A DNA stretch of 64,000 bases from Ashinkailepas kermadecensis (GCA_034440615.1 JAOTOM010002926.1:60426-124425), one strand, 5' to 3'; positions 10,665-23,815 are shown, numbered from the stretch's first letter. Made by a program: numbers and translations. Notes: generated by a model not told the origin, from the sequence alone.

Positions 10665-12470
10665 GAGTCGAGTCTGGGTATTTTAAAATCACGATATGGG
10701 CCCCAAAAGATCCCGCCGGGGCCCCGCAAATTATGCTGAGCCTGGGGTACCGAAAATTCACGCCCGGACCACGAAAATCATGCCAGGGGCACAACAGGTC
10801 GTACCGTGCCCCAAAAGTCTCATTGGGACCAAAACAAATGACGCCGGAGCAACGAAGAACAATCCGGACATGAATAATCACTCTGTGGGCCCAACAATGA
10901 CGCCAAAAGCCTCCAAAACGCATTGGACCCCAAAAAGTGTCGAGGCCGCTATAGCTCGCGCTAGGGATCCAAGAAAATGACGTCGGGGCCCAAAAGATCA
11001 CATTGGACCCAAAAAAGTCGCGTCGCAGCCCTTGAAAATCACACTGGAGGCCCAGAAGGTCGCGCCGGGGCCCCAAAAGTTGCAGCTGTCCCCAAAATCA
11101 ATTTTAACCGGAATGTCACTCTGGGACGGAAAAAAACTCCTTCAGTGGCCGCAGTGCTATATCAAAGGGGCAAATGCCCCCTCCATCCTGAGAGGGATAA
11201 GCTCCCAAGAATCGTGTCGGGGGCCTCAAAAATCGCGCTGGGGCCACCAAAATTCGCGTCGGTCCACCAGAATTCGCGTATGGGTCTCCAAATAAATACG
11301 GCGAGCCCCGGAAAACTCGCTCCGAGGCCCGAAAAATTGCGACAGGAACCGCCAAAATCGCGTTGGGGCCACAGCTAAATACAACGCATCGCACAAACTC
11401 GAACCGGGCCCCCCAAATATCGCGCTTGGGACCCACAATTCCCATCGGTAGTCCCGTCGAGGCTCTACAAAATTGCCGTCTAGGGCCACACGTAAGCACA
11501 GTGTGACCACAAACACAAACACAAATCAAGCTGGAGCCCTCCAAAATAAGGATGGATTCCAACAACTAAATGCCCAGGTAAAAAAATGGCTCTGGAGCAC
11601 CGAACATATTATCAGATGCCTTCACAAATTGCGTACGGCACCGAAAAACAAACCGGATCTCGAACAATCGAGGTGGGATACAAAAACATGGCGCCAAGTG
11701 CTCGAGAAATCAGGCCGGGATTCGGACTTTAAAAAAATCAGAAAAGTTTCACAAAATCGTATTGAGCCCAGAAAACTGGGGTTGGGTCTCCGGAACCACG
11801 CGCCTGGGTGCGATAAGCCACTCTGGGACCTAGAAACATCGTACCGAAGCCCCAAAATTGTACTTGGGCCCCACAAGTGTGCGTCAGAAGCCCAAAATAA
11901 ACACATCGGGACCCTAAGAGCACAACGGGGGCCGAAAATACAACTGACCCTCCAAAGCGCACAGTCTCACAAAAAGCGACAGGGCCTTAACACAAGCGTT
12001 GCAGCCATAAATATACATACCGGGAGGTCTAAAAAATACACCGGAAGCTCTCAAGGCACACAGGGGTCATGCTAACGCACAATAGCCTGAAAAGGTGGCT
12101 GGGGCCGCAAAAGGCAACATGGTTCCAAAACAAACAAAAAGATCGGCGCTAAATAAACACATCGGGATCTTCGAAAACGCCCTGACACGTCAAAATCCTC
12201 GGTGTACAAAAATTCAACAAACCCTAAAACGAGCAGGGGTTCGAAAATGCTTTAGGCCCCTAACAAAAATGGATTGGAGCCATAATACACAATCATAGAC
12301 CAAGAAAGACGCAACGGGTAAAAAAACGCCGAGGCTTGGCCTCGGTTCGGTATCCAATCTGGGAGGATAGCAGCAAAGATATGAAGTGCATCAAAGCTCA
12401 GCGGAAACCGCATTTCATAGCTACCAGAAAATGTGGGAAGTAGGAAACTAATGATCGAATTTAATCAATC
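10665..12470 (+). repeat. Family B degenerate repeat, copy B1
   Basis: Made of loosely phased units of about 30 bp with the pattern GGGGCCCC-AAAA-TCGCGCCGG. Units within the copy are highly diverged, yet whole stretches match other copies position by position: 10690-11110 matches 15840-16310 and 17360-17740, and 11143-12470 matches 18028-19125. The end carries TCGGTATCCAATCTGGGAG and ACCAGAAAATGTGGGAAG, also found at the end of copy B4. Open frames here are incidental. Confidence 0.75.
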
Positions 12471-12734
12471 GATTTTTCGAAGCGAACGCCCATGCGAATC
12501 ATTCCATCACGCCAAATATGGTGCAAGTCTATCATGTGGCAGCAATTAGCAAAACGCAGAAGGCCAAGCAGAAACCATAGCATCGCACGATGTGTGGCGA
12601 ATGCACCGAATACGAAAAATGGGTGTGCACGTGCACTGACGTTGCCGTCGTGGCGACCGGGTGCTATGAACTGCAATGCCTGAAATTGTAAAATTTTGTA
12701 TTTTAAAGTGGTGGGTAATACATTTTACTTTGAA
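12471..12734. other. Spacer between inverted family B copies
   Basis: Unrelated sequence separating the plus-strand copy from its inverted partner. No feature recognised. Confidence 0.5.
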
Positions 12735-13500
12735 GTTATGGGCCTAATACATCTTCTAAACCCTGCTCGTTTTAGGGCTTTGTTGCGTTTTTTTGTGCAC
12801 CGAGTATTTTCTACGTGTCGGGGCGTTTTCGAAGATCCCGATGTGTTTATTTAGCTCCCGGTCGTTTTGTACGTTTTGGAACCATGTTGCCTTTCGTGGC
12901 CCCAGCCTCTTTTCCAGGCCCTTGTGCGTCCTCATGGCCCCTGTGCGCCTTGCGAGCTTGCAGTGTATTTTTCTTAGAGCTCCCGGTATGTTTATTTAGG
13001 GCTGCAACGGATGTTTTAAGGCCCTATCGCTTTTGGGAGACTTTTGTGCGCTTTGGAGGGTTAGTTGTACTTTCTGGCAACGTTGTACTCTTAGGGTCCC
13101 GCTGTGTATATTTGGGGCTTCTGACACACATTTGTGGGGCCCCAGTATGATTTTGGGGCTTCGGTGCGATTTTTTCTGGGTCCCAGCGCGACTTATCGCG
13201 CCCAGGCACGTGGTTCCGGAGACCCAACGCCAGCTTTCTGGGCTCAACGCGATTTTTGTGGATCTTTTCTGTTTTTTTATTAAAAGTCCGAATCCCGGCC
13301 TGATTTTTCGAACCTCTGACGCCATGTATCCCACCTCGATTTTTCGAGATCCGGTATGCTTTTCGAAGTCATACGCAATTTTTGAAGGCATCTTGAAAAA
13401 AATGTTCGGTGCAACAGAGCCATTTTCCTGACCCTGACATTTATTTGCTGGAATCTCTCCTTTTTTTGGAGGGCTCCAGCTTGTTTTTTGGGATACCGAT
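12735..13500 (-). repeat. Family B copy B2, inverted relative to B1
   Basis: Read on the minus strand this matches 11527-12262 along its length, including AACACATCGGGATCTTCGAA (minus) and GGCCGGGATTCGGACTT. Estimated identity by eye is about 80-85%. With B1 it forms an inverted repeat with arms of roughly 0.75 kb and a spacer of about 470 bp. Confidence 0.75.
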
Positions 13501-13516
13501 CCGGGTTTGTGGTATA

Positions 13517-13712
13517 GGTGTAATTTCAGCAGTGTGAGGTAACTTATCAAGGGATACCAAAGAAAACCTTAGAACTGAGTGGTGGAGTTAGGGTTGAAAT
13601 CCGACCAATCAGAAACCATAGTGGTAGATTAGGCCCCTCCACAGGACAATTTAGTTGATGATTAATTATATTATTTCGAAATGTACCCTTTGACAAAATA
13701 GCGGTCGAAATC
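13517..13712 (+). repeat. Dispersed repeat R2, copy 1
   Basis: About 195 bp matching 59906-60103 in the same orientation. Shared pieces are AGGTGTAATTTCAGCAG near the start, ATCAAGGGATAC, CCCCTCCACAG and GTCGAAATC/CTCGAAATC at the end. No coding potential. Likely a short non-autonomous element. Confidence 0.7.
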
Positions 13713-14600
13713 CAAGGACTTTTTAATGGGCGTAGGTGCCCTCCCCCCCCCCCTGCAAATCCGTTTGCCCCCTCCTGCTTGACGCAAATATAGGTACTCC
13801 ACTGGTCCCTCAATAATTTTCCGAAACATACGCCCATGGGGAAAAGCCAACATTGAGGGGACAAATTACCCCTCATAAGCATGCAATACAACATCCATGC
13901 CCCATATGAAATGGGATGAATGATGTTTTTAAATGCATTTTCTTCCAACAAACTTCTTTTCTGTTATTACAGCCTGCATGCGATGCGCCCCTAAACCACA
14001 ATAACTAACTAACTAACTAACAGCCTGCATGATTAGAGCTTCCCAGCTTCCATACCTTCTCAACGTCATTTACAAAACGGCACAGCACAGCGAAAACGAT
14101 GGGCGTGACGGCGTGGAATGTGAAGGCTTGGATTATGTATGTACTGACATTGTTGCATTGTTGCATTGTCATTTATGCATTGGTGTTCAATGCTTGTTCT
14201 TGCCGTGAATTTATTCGCTGAGGATATATTTTAGCTCGTGTGACAGCTGCCTTGCAGCCAGCACCAAATGTTATAAAAATAAACAAATTCCTAAGATGAC
14301 GCTAAAAAAAACTAATGCAATCCACTTCTCGTTGTCACCTTTACGAAATTGTCGTCCTTGGACTGAGAAATGGTCGTTCAAGCTTTGCTTATGACATCAA
14401 GCTGATGGGAATAAATAACAGTAGTGATGAATCTAGCTATATTCAGTTAGACTTGGAGGACTTAAAAGTGGGTTGATCAATGGCAGATATCTGTAAGATA
14501 TGCTTAGCACCAGCCCCGCCAGCTCGCTGCAATCTAGAGGCCAGCGGGAAGATTCGAGAAAGCATTGAGACGATGGTTTGTTTTGGCACTTATGCATTTA
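13713..14600. other. Intergenic, with CT-rich run and (TAAC)n
   Basis: A C-run at 13741-13752 and a (TAAC)n-like tract at about 14003-14021, next to GATGCGCCCCTAAACCACAA. That motif resembles two segments inside the family A array. Nothing else assignable. Confidence 0.5.
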
Positions 14601-14759
14601 TCCAAATATTACTTATTTATACCCTGGTATGGCCCAGTTTTCAGCCGAAATGATTAGTGCTATTGCGTTTTGAGTAAATGATGCACCATGCCAAGAACAA
14701 ACAAAAAACCAATATGAAATCATGTTCCCCATCCTCGAACCATAGTATAAGAGCCTAAA

Positions 14760-14870
14760 AACAATATGAGACCCTAACACAATGGAGGCCCCCTTTCGGG
14801 TAACAGGAGGCCCCCTTTCGACCTTGCCCCCCTGGAAGAATTTCGTGGCGACGCCACTGGCCATCGGGAC
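14760..14870 (-). repeat. CAGTGGCGT-headed repeat fragment
   Basis: On the minus strand it opens CAGTGGCGTCGCCACGAAAT and continues with G-runs and two GGGGGCCTCC blocks. It resembles the heads of families A and B. The downstream end is unclear. Confidence 0.45.
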
Positions 14871-14871
14871 C

Positions 14872-15001
14872 CATGCTAAAAGTTGAAATTACTAGGGGGA
14901 AACAGGGGTATAACTTTTGAGGAATGCACTTTCCTCCCCCTAATGCTGGCTGTGCCCCCCCCCCACCCACTCCCCTAATCATTTCAACTTTTAACATGGT
15001 A
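14872..15001. repeat. Short inverted repeat (about 30-bp arms)
   Basis: CCATGCTAAAAGTTGAAAT at 14872 is the inverted counterpart of the 14970-15001 segment ATTTCAACTTTTAACATGG, with about 70 bp between. This fits a small fold-back element with no coding sequence. Confidence 0.55.
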
Positions 15002-15062
15002 CTCTATGTGGCATGCCCCCAATCCATTTGTGCCTACCCGTTGCCTTCCTGTATTGCGCCCC

Positions 15063-16313
15063 CAGTGGCGTACCGAAAGGGAGGGACATTGGTGTAAGCT
15101 ATCCCCTCTCCTGAGAGGTTGTGGGGCCCTGAAGAATCGCGACGGGGTTTGGAAAAATTGCGCCGGGCCCCCAAAAAAATATCACTGGGGCCACAAGGAT
15201 CACACCGGGGCCCAAGAAAATCGCATTAAGGGACCCAAAAAGGTGCGCAGATGTCCCTGAAAACGTCACCGGGCGCCACCACAATCGTACCGAGGCCACT
15301 CAAAATCACATTGGGGCCCCACAATCGCTCCGTGCCCCTAAAAAATGATGCTGGGCGCCCCCAAAAATGGGACCGAATCCCTGAAAATACATCTGGGGCC
15401 CGCAAAAAGTCGCGACAAGCTTCTTAAAATTACACTTGGGCTTCAAATGGTTTGGACGGCGCCCATGAGAATCGCGTTCATGGACAAAAAAAAGTCATGC
15501 CGTGCCCCTAAAAATCACGCTGTTGGTCCCAAATTGTCGGGCCGGGCCCCCTGGAAATCACGTTGTGACCCAAGAAGTCTCGCCGAGGCCCCTGAAAATG
15601 ACACTGGGGCCCCCAAAAGTCGGACCGGGTCCCTGAAATCACGCTGGGGTCCTCAAAAGTTCGCGCCTGCGCCCCTGAATATCACGCTGGAGGCCCAATA
15701 AAGTCGTGCCGAGGTCCTTGAAAATCGCGCTGGGGCCCCAAAAAGACGGCCCGATCCCCAGAATATGACGTTTTGTGCCTCAAATTTTCGCGCCTGGGCC
15801 CCTGAAAATATCACTGGGATAACCAAAAAAGTCGTGCCGGGATACTTAAAAATCACAATATGGGCCCGAAATGATCCGGCAGGGCCCCGGAAAATTACGC
15901 TGAGCCTGGGGTACCTAAACGTCACGCCCAGGCCCTGAAAATCACGTAAGGGGTACGACAGGTCGCACTGGGTCCGAAAAGTCTCATCGGGACCCAAAAC
16001 AAATGATGCCGGGGAAAAGAAAACAATCCGAACATGGATTGTCTCATGAAGAGGTCAGGTAGGGAACACATCAGGTGAGAGATCAGCTGGTAACACATGT
16101 ACAGCGTAAGGTTGGGTGGTAGTACAGGAGAAATTGTGATAGGTGCAGATCAAAACATTGGGGCCTCAACAATGACGTCAAAAGCCCCCAAAATGTATTG
16201 AATCCCCCAAAAAAAATGTCGGGGCCGCTAAAACTCGCGCTAGGGATCCAAGCAATTGAAGTCGGGCCCAAAAGATCACACTTGGACCCAAAAAAGTCGC
16301 GTCGCAGCCCTTG
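15063..16313 (+). repeat. Family B copy B3 (truncated)
   Basis: Opens CAGTGGCGTACCGAAAGGGA with CTGAGAGGTTGTGG nearby, then phased GGGGCCCC-AAAATC units. The interior from 15840 matches B1 (10690 on). The match ends abruptly at about 16313 inside a unit that continues as GAAAATCACAC in B1, so the 3' part is replaced by other sequence. Confidence 0.7.
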
Positions 16314-16605
16314 AGCAAAGACTCTTATCCCAGAATCTATTCAATGAAGACATTTGGATTAAAAGTACTAAAGCACCTAATTACAACGGATGCTACTATC
16401 GAGGCTTTTCGTCGTCCAGTGATGTGCATATCCAGGCTGAGATTTAAGAACCCCGAAGATAATGGGATGAATTTAGGCCAATTACAGGGTGTATATTTAT
16501 GAACACTACTTGTGGTGCAAGCAGTTAAATGGGCATAGGAAAGTCGATTTTGTGCGATGTACTCCATAAACGTCATTGTTAAGCTATAAAATAATTGGGA
16601 TATGC
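16314..16605. other. Non-family sequence between B3 and B4
   Basis: AT-richer DNA of about 290 bp with no recognised feature. It interrupts the run of family B copies and may be an insertion or older flank. Confidence 0.5.
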
Positions 16606-19125
16606 GCAGTGGCGTGCCGAAGGGGAGCATTGGAGCGGTCCCCCCTGAGAGGTTGTCGGCCCCCAATAATCGCGCCGGGGTTCTGAAAAATAGCGCCAGG
16701 CTCCCTAAAATCCTGCTGGTGTCTCCAACAAACGTACCGGGGCCCATGAAAAACACATCGGGCCCCCAAAAAAGTCGCGCAGGGGCACCTAAAAATTACG
16801 CTATGGGCCCCCAAAATCCCACTAATGCCCATGAAAATCACATTGGTGGCCTCAAAAATCCTTCCGGGACCTTAAAATGATGCTGATGGCTCCAAAATGT
16901 GGGCCGGGACCCCTGAAAATACCGATGGGCCCCAAAAAGTCGTGCCGGGACCACGATAAGTCGCACCAGGGCTCCAGAACATCACGTTAAGACCGTAAAA
17001 GGTCGGGCCGAGCCCCTGTAAATACTGCTGGGAGCCAAAAAGTCTCGTCGGGGCACCCGAAAATGACGCTGGGCCCCAAAATGACGCTGGGTTCCAAAGG
17101 ATCTGGACGGGGTCACTGATTATCACGCTGGGTCCCTAAAAAAAGTCGGACCGGGGCCCCTGAAAATCACACTGGGAGCACCAATAAGTCGTGCCGTGGT
17201 CCTTAAAAATCACGATGGAGGTAACAAAAAGACGGGATGAGCCCCTGCTGGGGCCCTCAAAGTTTCGCGCTTGGGCCCTGAAAATCACGTTGGGGGCCGA
17301 AAAAAATCGTGCCACGGTTCTTGAAAATCACAACGGGGACCCCACAACAAAAGGTTCAGCGGGGCCCCTGAAAATCACGCTGAGCCTGAAGGTACCAAAA
17401 AGTCGCGCCCGGGTCCGTCAAAATCACGCTAGGGGCTCGACTGGTCGCACCGGTGCCCCAAAAGTCACATCGGAATCACTCAATAAATGAAGCCGGCGCA
17501 ACGAAAAAACAGTCCGGACATTGAAAATCGCTCTGGGGTCCCAGCAAACGCTCCGAAAGAAACCAAGACATGTTGGGCCCCCGAAAACGTGTCGAGGCCA
17601 CTAAAACTCGCGATAGGCATCCAAACAAATGACGACAGGGTCCAAAAATCGCACTTAGACCTAATAACGTTGCGCCGGAGCCCCACAGGTCGCAGCTGGC
17701 TTCCCAAAAATAAATTTATTCCCGGAATGTTACTCTGCGGACACACAACTTGCGCCAAAGACCTCAAAAAGGCGTCAGGCCCCGGAAAAGAAACGCGTTG
17801 GATCACCGAAAAAATGCACCGGGAGCCCGAAGAATCGTACCGGGGCCCAAAAATATCGCACAGGAGGCTTGCAAAATAGAAGTCGACCCCAAAAAATCAC
17901 AAAGGGACTCTATCGAGTCGACCCGGGCACCGGAAAAATCAGAACAGGTCCCGAAAGAAAGTTCTCCTGATGGCCTTTCTACTTCTACTAGTGCCATCGG
18001 ATTATAAAAAAAGAACTCGTTGAACAGCCGCAGTGGCAAACTAAAGAGGTAAATCCCCCCTCCATCCTAAAGAGGTGGGCTCCCAAGAACCCAAGAATCG
18101 CGCCGGGTCCCCACAAATGGTTCTAGGGCAAGATAAATTCGCGTCGGGGCCCACAGAATTATGGGTTATAGATAAATACAGCGGACACCAAAAAACTTGC
18201 ACCGGACCCGGAAAATTGCGCCGAGGAACGCCAAAATCGCGCTGTGGCCCAGATATGTACAACGTGCCCCGTGAACTAGCGCCAAGCCCCCCAAATATCG
18301 CACAAATATCGCGACCCAAAATTCCTGTCGGTACTCGCATAAATTCTGGTCGAGGCATCAATAATTTCCTTGGGTCTCCCAAAAATTGGCATCGATCTCT
18401 CCTAATAACCACAGCGTGGCCCCAAAATCGCATCGGAACCCGACAAAAATCAAGTCGGAGCCCTCCAAAATAAACAGATTCCGGAAAAAAATTCAGAGGC
18501 AGGAAAATCGCCCCTTAGCCGAAACATACCACTCGATACCTTAACAAATCGTATGCGGCACTGAAAAACGTACCGGAGCCTCGACAAATCGTGACGGAAC
18601 ACAAAAAAATGTCGAAAATGTCAGGCCGTGGCTCGGACTTTACATAATTCAGAATAAGTCACCAAAATTTCGTCGAGCCCAGAAAACTGGCGTCGGATTC
18701 CCCGGAACCACGCGTCTCGGCCCGACGAGTCGCGACAGGACCCCGATAAATTATACCGGAGCCCTAATATCGTGCTGGGATCCCACAAATATGAGCGAGG
18801 AACCCCAAATAAACACAGCGGGACCCTGAGAGCACAACTGGAGGACAAAAATGCACCGGACCCTCCAAAGCGTGCCAAAACAAGAATCGGGGTCGCAAAA
18901 ATGTGCCGGACACCTAACAAAAATTGGATGGAGTCCTAAAACACATACGAAGACAAAGAAAAGCCGAAAGGTGCAAAAACGAACACCTAACTAGAGACTC
19001 AGTTCGGTAGCCAATCTGGGAGCGTATTTAATCAGAGATGAGGTGCATCAAAGTTAAGCGGTTATCCGGATTTCTTAGCCACCAGAAAACGTGGGAAGAA
19101 GAGAACTAGTCATCGAATTGAATTC
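16606..19125 (+). repeat. Family B copy B4 (most complete)
   Basis: Opens CAGTGGCGTGCCGAAGGGG at 16606 and contains a second, weaker head at about 18030 (GCAGTGGCAAACTAAAGAGG). So the full unit appears to be two head-plus-array modules in series. Its end at 19000-19125 matches the end of B1 (TCGGTAGCCAATCTGGGAG, then ACCAGAAAACGTGGGAAG). No coding signal. Confidence 0.7.
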
Positions 19126-19910
19126 AGGATGGGCCCTTGTGGCTCTTAAGTCTGAACACGTTATGACTTTATGAGGTGCCGTGTGTTGTCACCTGTCGGC
19201 TATTTTGCACTGAATTGTTGGTCCCCAAAATAAGCGCTTTCATTCCGTTTCAGCCGGGGTGCTACGTGATGTAGTTGTAACATTTCGTTTCAAATGGCGG
19301 ATATTCTAAAGTGCACGATATGTACTAGGGAGATGTTTGAGGTGACTGATCATCTGTGTGTTGGAGTTAGGCCCTGAGGACGAACACAATGCCATGTGCT
19401 TTATTTATTGCGTTTTTCTTTGCCCCAGATTGTCAGCCTGGTAATCTTGGTCTGACACACACGTGATCAAAGAATCTTCAACCAGCGATCACCGGTCATT
19501 CTTTTTTCTCATCCTCTCCAGCATCAATCATGAGACTTCTTTTGCTATGGACCAGCAAGCAAGCTTCGTTCTTGCTTATTCTTTCTCCTCATCAACATCG
19601 GTGAACATTTACAACGGGTGATATCTCAAAGACGTATGGTACTATATCATGGAAACTAGGGCACACCACATAGCCATTAGTGAGGCTGTAATAATGAGAT
19701 TGCACCCCCCCCCCCCACACACGCACATAGCGGAAGTTGAAGAAAGTTTGTTTGAACAGTAATACTAATGGTTTCACTCGTACCAGGAAGATAAATTATT
19801 ATTACAAAATAATCCATCAGTCGTGAAAAGAGTTCCAAGTCCAGCAAGAAATGTGAATTTGGAAGTACTTATACTGTGATGATAGTTCTTTTTCAGTATC
19901 ACATGTTGCT
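19126..19910. other. Intergenic sequence
   Basis: Contains a C-run at about 19706-19716. No gene or repeat assigned. Confidence 0.45.
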
Positions 19911-19914
19911 GTTA

Positions 19915-20100
19915 GCCATAGGCGCGCCCAGGGGGCCTGCCCCATCCCCCTTAGCGGTAATAGTTGTGTGTTTCACTATTAAAATTATTGGGTTATATAT
20001 CCAAAAGTGCTCAACCGTGTTACTTCGCGAAATTTCTGGGTGCGCCCCTGCTGTTGACCCTGGCCCACCCACTTTTTGAGACGTTCCTACGCCTATGCTT
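19915..20100. mobile_element. MITE-like element with CATAGGCG ends
   Basis: Left end CATAGGCGCGCCCAGGGGG at about 19917 and right end (minus strand) CATAGGCGTAGGAACG at about 20098. The interior, about 185 bp, is non-coding. A second inverted pair (GCGCCCAG near the start, CTGGGTGCGCCCC at about 20036) adds fold-back character. Class unknown. Confidence 0.4.
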
Positions 20101-20102
20101 GC

Positions 20103-23028
20103 GGGATGTCATACAGATCAGGACAGGCTCCTCCCATACTGGGCTCCCCCCCCAAAAAGGCAATTTCATCCGATTCGATTCATTGAATCTCAGTAAGCGG
20201 CCTTCGAATAAGCTTCTATGACTTCTCATCCATGGAAAGGAACGCAAAGCGAATTTTGTGGTAAGTTGATTCACAAGACATATATTAACTAGAAGAACAC
20301 CTGACATAACTTAATAAGCAATCCTACTTGTTGGCACTTGTTTTACCGGTCCTGCAACCTTGAACACTGACAGAGCACTTTTATAGTAGGATGGCGTGGC
20401 TCACCATCTGCATCTGCGCCATATGCTCATGCATATGAGATGAAATATCAGTAGATTGAGGTTTGCTCAATAAATTACATTGCTTAGCTATTGTATGTGC
20501 TTAATAATTTATATGTACCAGCCGTTTCAAAGACCAAGGCGAAGTTGCATTATTTTTGTTTCAGGTGTTCACGAGACACGTTTTACACACATTTTACCTC
20601 CATGAAACAAACAAAGAGGGTAGGCTAGTTGAGGTTATGTTCGGTTAGTTTATTTAGGTGGGAAAGTTTAGAAAATCTATAAAATTCTTCCATTTTTGTT
20701 TCCAAAGAAAGTTCGGCTGGATGACGTTAAGTTATGTTATGTGTTTTCAAATTTGTAACTTATAAATTTTTTGTTGATTATCTTTAATCTAAAAAAATAG
20801 GTACCAACTGCTCGCAAGCTGAAGAGTAAGCATTTCCGGCAGAAATGAGGGGTCACATTGTCTTAGTCGCGTTGATAACTATGGTATTCAAACATTTCCC
20901 CAAAATCAGACCAACACATTGAAGCACAAATTTACGAGATCGCCCGATGGTCAGCTGTCCAGACTTCAAATTTTTAGAACTTGCATTTATTAATGTAACG
21001 AATCCAGCCAGCAGCTAAAATCACGAAGTTGAAGCTCGAAGCAGAAAGTCACAACGCCGCGGACAGAACAGGAACACAAAATCCGAACACAAATATGAGG
21101 CTCAAGTCAATGTCAAAAACAATGGCTTCATGAAGCCAAAGATAGCTTCGTCCAATGTCTGATCTAGGTCCTATGCTAAGCAGACCCTATGTAGTCCATT
21201 GACAGATCTAGGGGGCAGGGGGGATGCTCAGTATTCAAAACCATAAAGCCCTGCCCTGACTCCACCACCCAAAATGGTACATTATGTCGGGTAATCGCAA
21301 CATGGGCTGGATCAAGGTCGGGAAATTTGTATTTCTGTAATTACTGTTGTCACGCAACTTTGAAGCATGCTCCATTTCATGTGGTAACTGTGGTGGTAAG
21401 TCCTCTTAGTGATCCACATTCTTTACTTTGGAAGACAATATTTCTGGGCCTCAATGAAACACATCATTTTCCCTGATGCCATTCTGTCGTCGGCCATCAG
21501 TTTTGTGTAGAAGCGCCAGGATGGATGGGATCCGAATGCTCCATGGATTCCTGAAATGAAACATGCCCCTCCCCGGAAGCAATTTTGGATCCAGCCAGTC
21601 GGCTTAGGCGTCTGACTTCTGAGAAATCATTATTAAATTTTTCCCCCAAAATTCCTCCAATCCTGGCCGGTGTAAACAAGCTTCGAAAGGACGTAGTTGA
21701 TGGGGGATAAAACCACAGTCGCATCAGTAAAAAATAGTTCATTCGGTTGGGCGTGGTGGTGGTGGTGGGGGGGGGGGGACGGCCGGACAAAAGACACATT
21801 CGTCCCCCTATCCGCTTGTGTTGGGTAATGGGCGGAAAGGCCCCATAGATCCACCATGTCTGGGAATATTTTACGGTGCGTACAAATCAATACAAATTAA
21901 ACTAAACCAACCCGAGGGGCTGATGAAGCCCAAATCCGATTTCCACCACACTAGGTTTATTTTCCAATTATTGCCAGTGAGAGAACATTTCTTGGTACTG
22001 GCCCGAAGGACCAAACTTGACCAAGATTATTAAGGACAGACTACATGGAGGAAATTTGAGGACTCACATCGCATAGGGCCTACTCAATGGGGTTTCATGC
22101 TAGAAGGTGGCATTATGGGGGGGGGGGGCATGTCAGCTTTGACAGGCGCCTTCCCCAGATGTATGCAAAGCACGCACATGGCCGGCTCCCCGGGCTGGAA
22201 TCTGAGGAGTTTCTCACTCATGCCCCCAATTATATCATCTTAAATATTCCCTCCCTTGAAGCCGATTCTTTCAATGCACTAGCATTGGCCTCGTACTAAA
22301 TTTAAGAATCATTCGTGGTTCCAATCCTATCCAACACCAGACATTCCACAAGTGGATCCATCATTTCCATGACGAATCTAACTTGGTGCACGAAACATAG
22401 GAAGCAAAACGATCTCAAACTGGCCATGTTCTTCCTCTGTGTAGTATTTCGAGACTAGAACACAATCTTTGAGAAAAGACTTACCAAAAATTGCTCGTAT
22501 CCAGCAGCCAGCACTCAGCACCACCTAAGACAACACAACAGGCCCACGCACAATGCAGCTCCAAATATGTCGTCAGCTGTTGATAGTGCTGCAAGATACG
22601 TAGCAATATATTATCTACCAAATGTAAAGTAAAGTTTTACAATAATAAAGAGCGAAAATAGATCTGTCATTCAATTAAGTTTTCTCCATGTACTCAATTC
22701 TACATTTTTCCGCAACATCAACACAGATATGTAAAATAAACCACCCACAACTATTGAGCGAGTGTCGGAAATTTCGTCGGTTTTTATCACACACATTAGA
22801 CGCGGCACTTCGCTAACACTCCTTTACACTCCTCGCACACCAAAACCACATGTTTCACGAAAAGGTAGGACCATCATGAAACTTCGTCACGTGACTTGGA
22901 CGACGATAAGAATCACCTCTGATTTGTGAAAAATAGCGAGGACCGGAAACGGTACTATGTATTCATCTCCGGTCCTCGGTAGTCCGGGTGTACTCAAATT
23001 TGGTCCTCGTTTTTCACGCCTTACAAGT
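20103..23028. other. Intergenic sequence, unassigned
   Basis: AT-rich with G-runs at 21769-21779 and 22119-22128 and TTAGGTTATG-like words near 20630-20650. A hairpin lies at 22938-22976 (CGAGGACCGGA and TCCGGTCCTCG). No open frame has a recognisable domain. Confidence 0.45.
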
Positions 23029-23046
23029 ACACACACACACACGCAC

Positions 23047-23135
<89 letters not shown>
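23029..23135. repeat. (AC)n microsatellite
   Basis: About 107 bp of AC dinucleotides, nearly pure after 23050. Frames through it are artefacts. Confidence 0.97.
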
Positions 23136-23137
<2 letters not shown>

Positions 23138-23484
23138 CATGCATAACGCGCCGTGGCATGTACACAGGGCGATGTGAATGATAATGGATCAGGCATTCTC
23201 GAATGCCATCCATGGTTTTGTGTATTCTGTTGTGTTGCCTTTCGCCATTGACGCGGTGTTTCGCATTATATCGTTCGTCAGCCTAGCGAGAGGTTGCGAT
23301 ACGTGTTACGTTTTTAACGCTGGATTTCGAGTGCATGTTTGTGTGTTTAATTTTTTCTTTTTATTTTGTATTATGTCACCCTGAAGAAGGCCTGTGATCG
23401 AAACTTTGGTGATTTGTTTGTTTGACAAAATATAGTTTTTATCACTGTGTCACTTATGCATAGCTTGTGCAAATGGAATAATAT
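23136..23484. other. Intergenic, with CCTGAAGAAGG motif
   Basis: At 23380-23415 the order CCTGAAGAAGGCC, TGATCGAAACTTTGGTG resembles a motif often seen near the 3' side of non-LTR or Penelope-like elements. No coding sequence accompanies it, so this is only a hint. Confidence 0.25.
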
Positions 23485-23488
23485 GCAT

Positions 23489-23555
<67 letters not shown>

Positions 23556-23560
23556 TATAC

Positions 23561-23651
<91 letters not shown>

Positions 23652-23679
23652 TACATATACATATATACATATATACATC

Positions 23680-23761
<82 letters not shown>

Positions 23762-23815
23762 ATGTATACATATATACATTATATACGTAATGCATATATG
23801 TATATATGCAAAATG
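23485..23815. repeat. (AT)n microsatellite with TACATA interruptions
   Basis: About 330 bp of AT dinucleotides with scattered CATATA interruptions. Long IYIYIY frames on both strands are artefacts. Confidence 0.97.

Noticed and set aside
10651..12075. Frames of 74-200 codons in family B
   Set aside because: Similar frames appear in inverted copies only because the DNA is repeated. Substitutions and indels do not respect codons.
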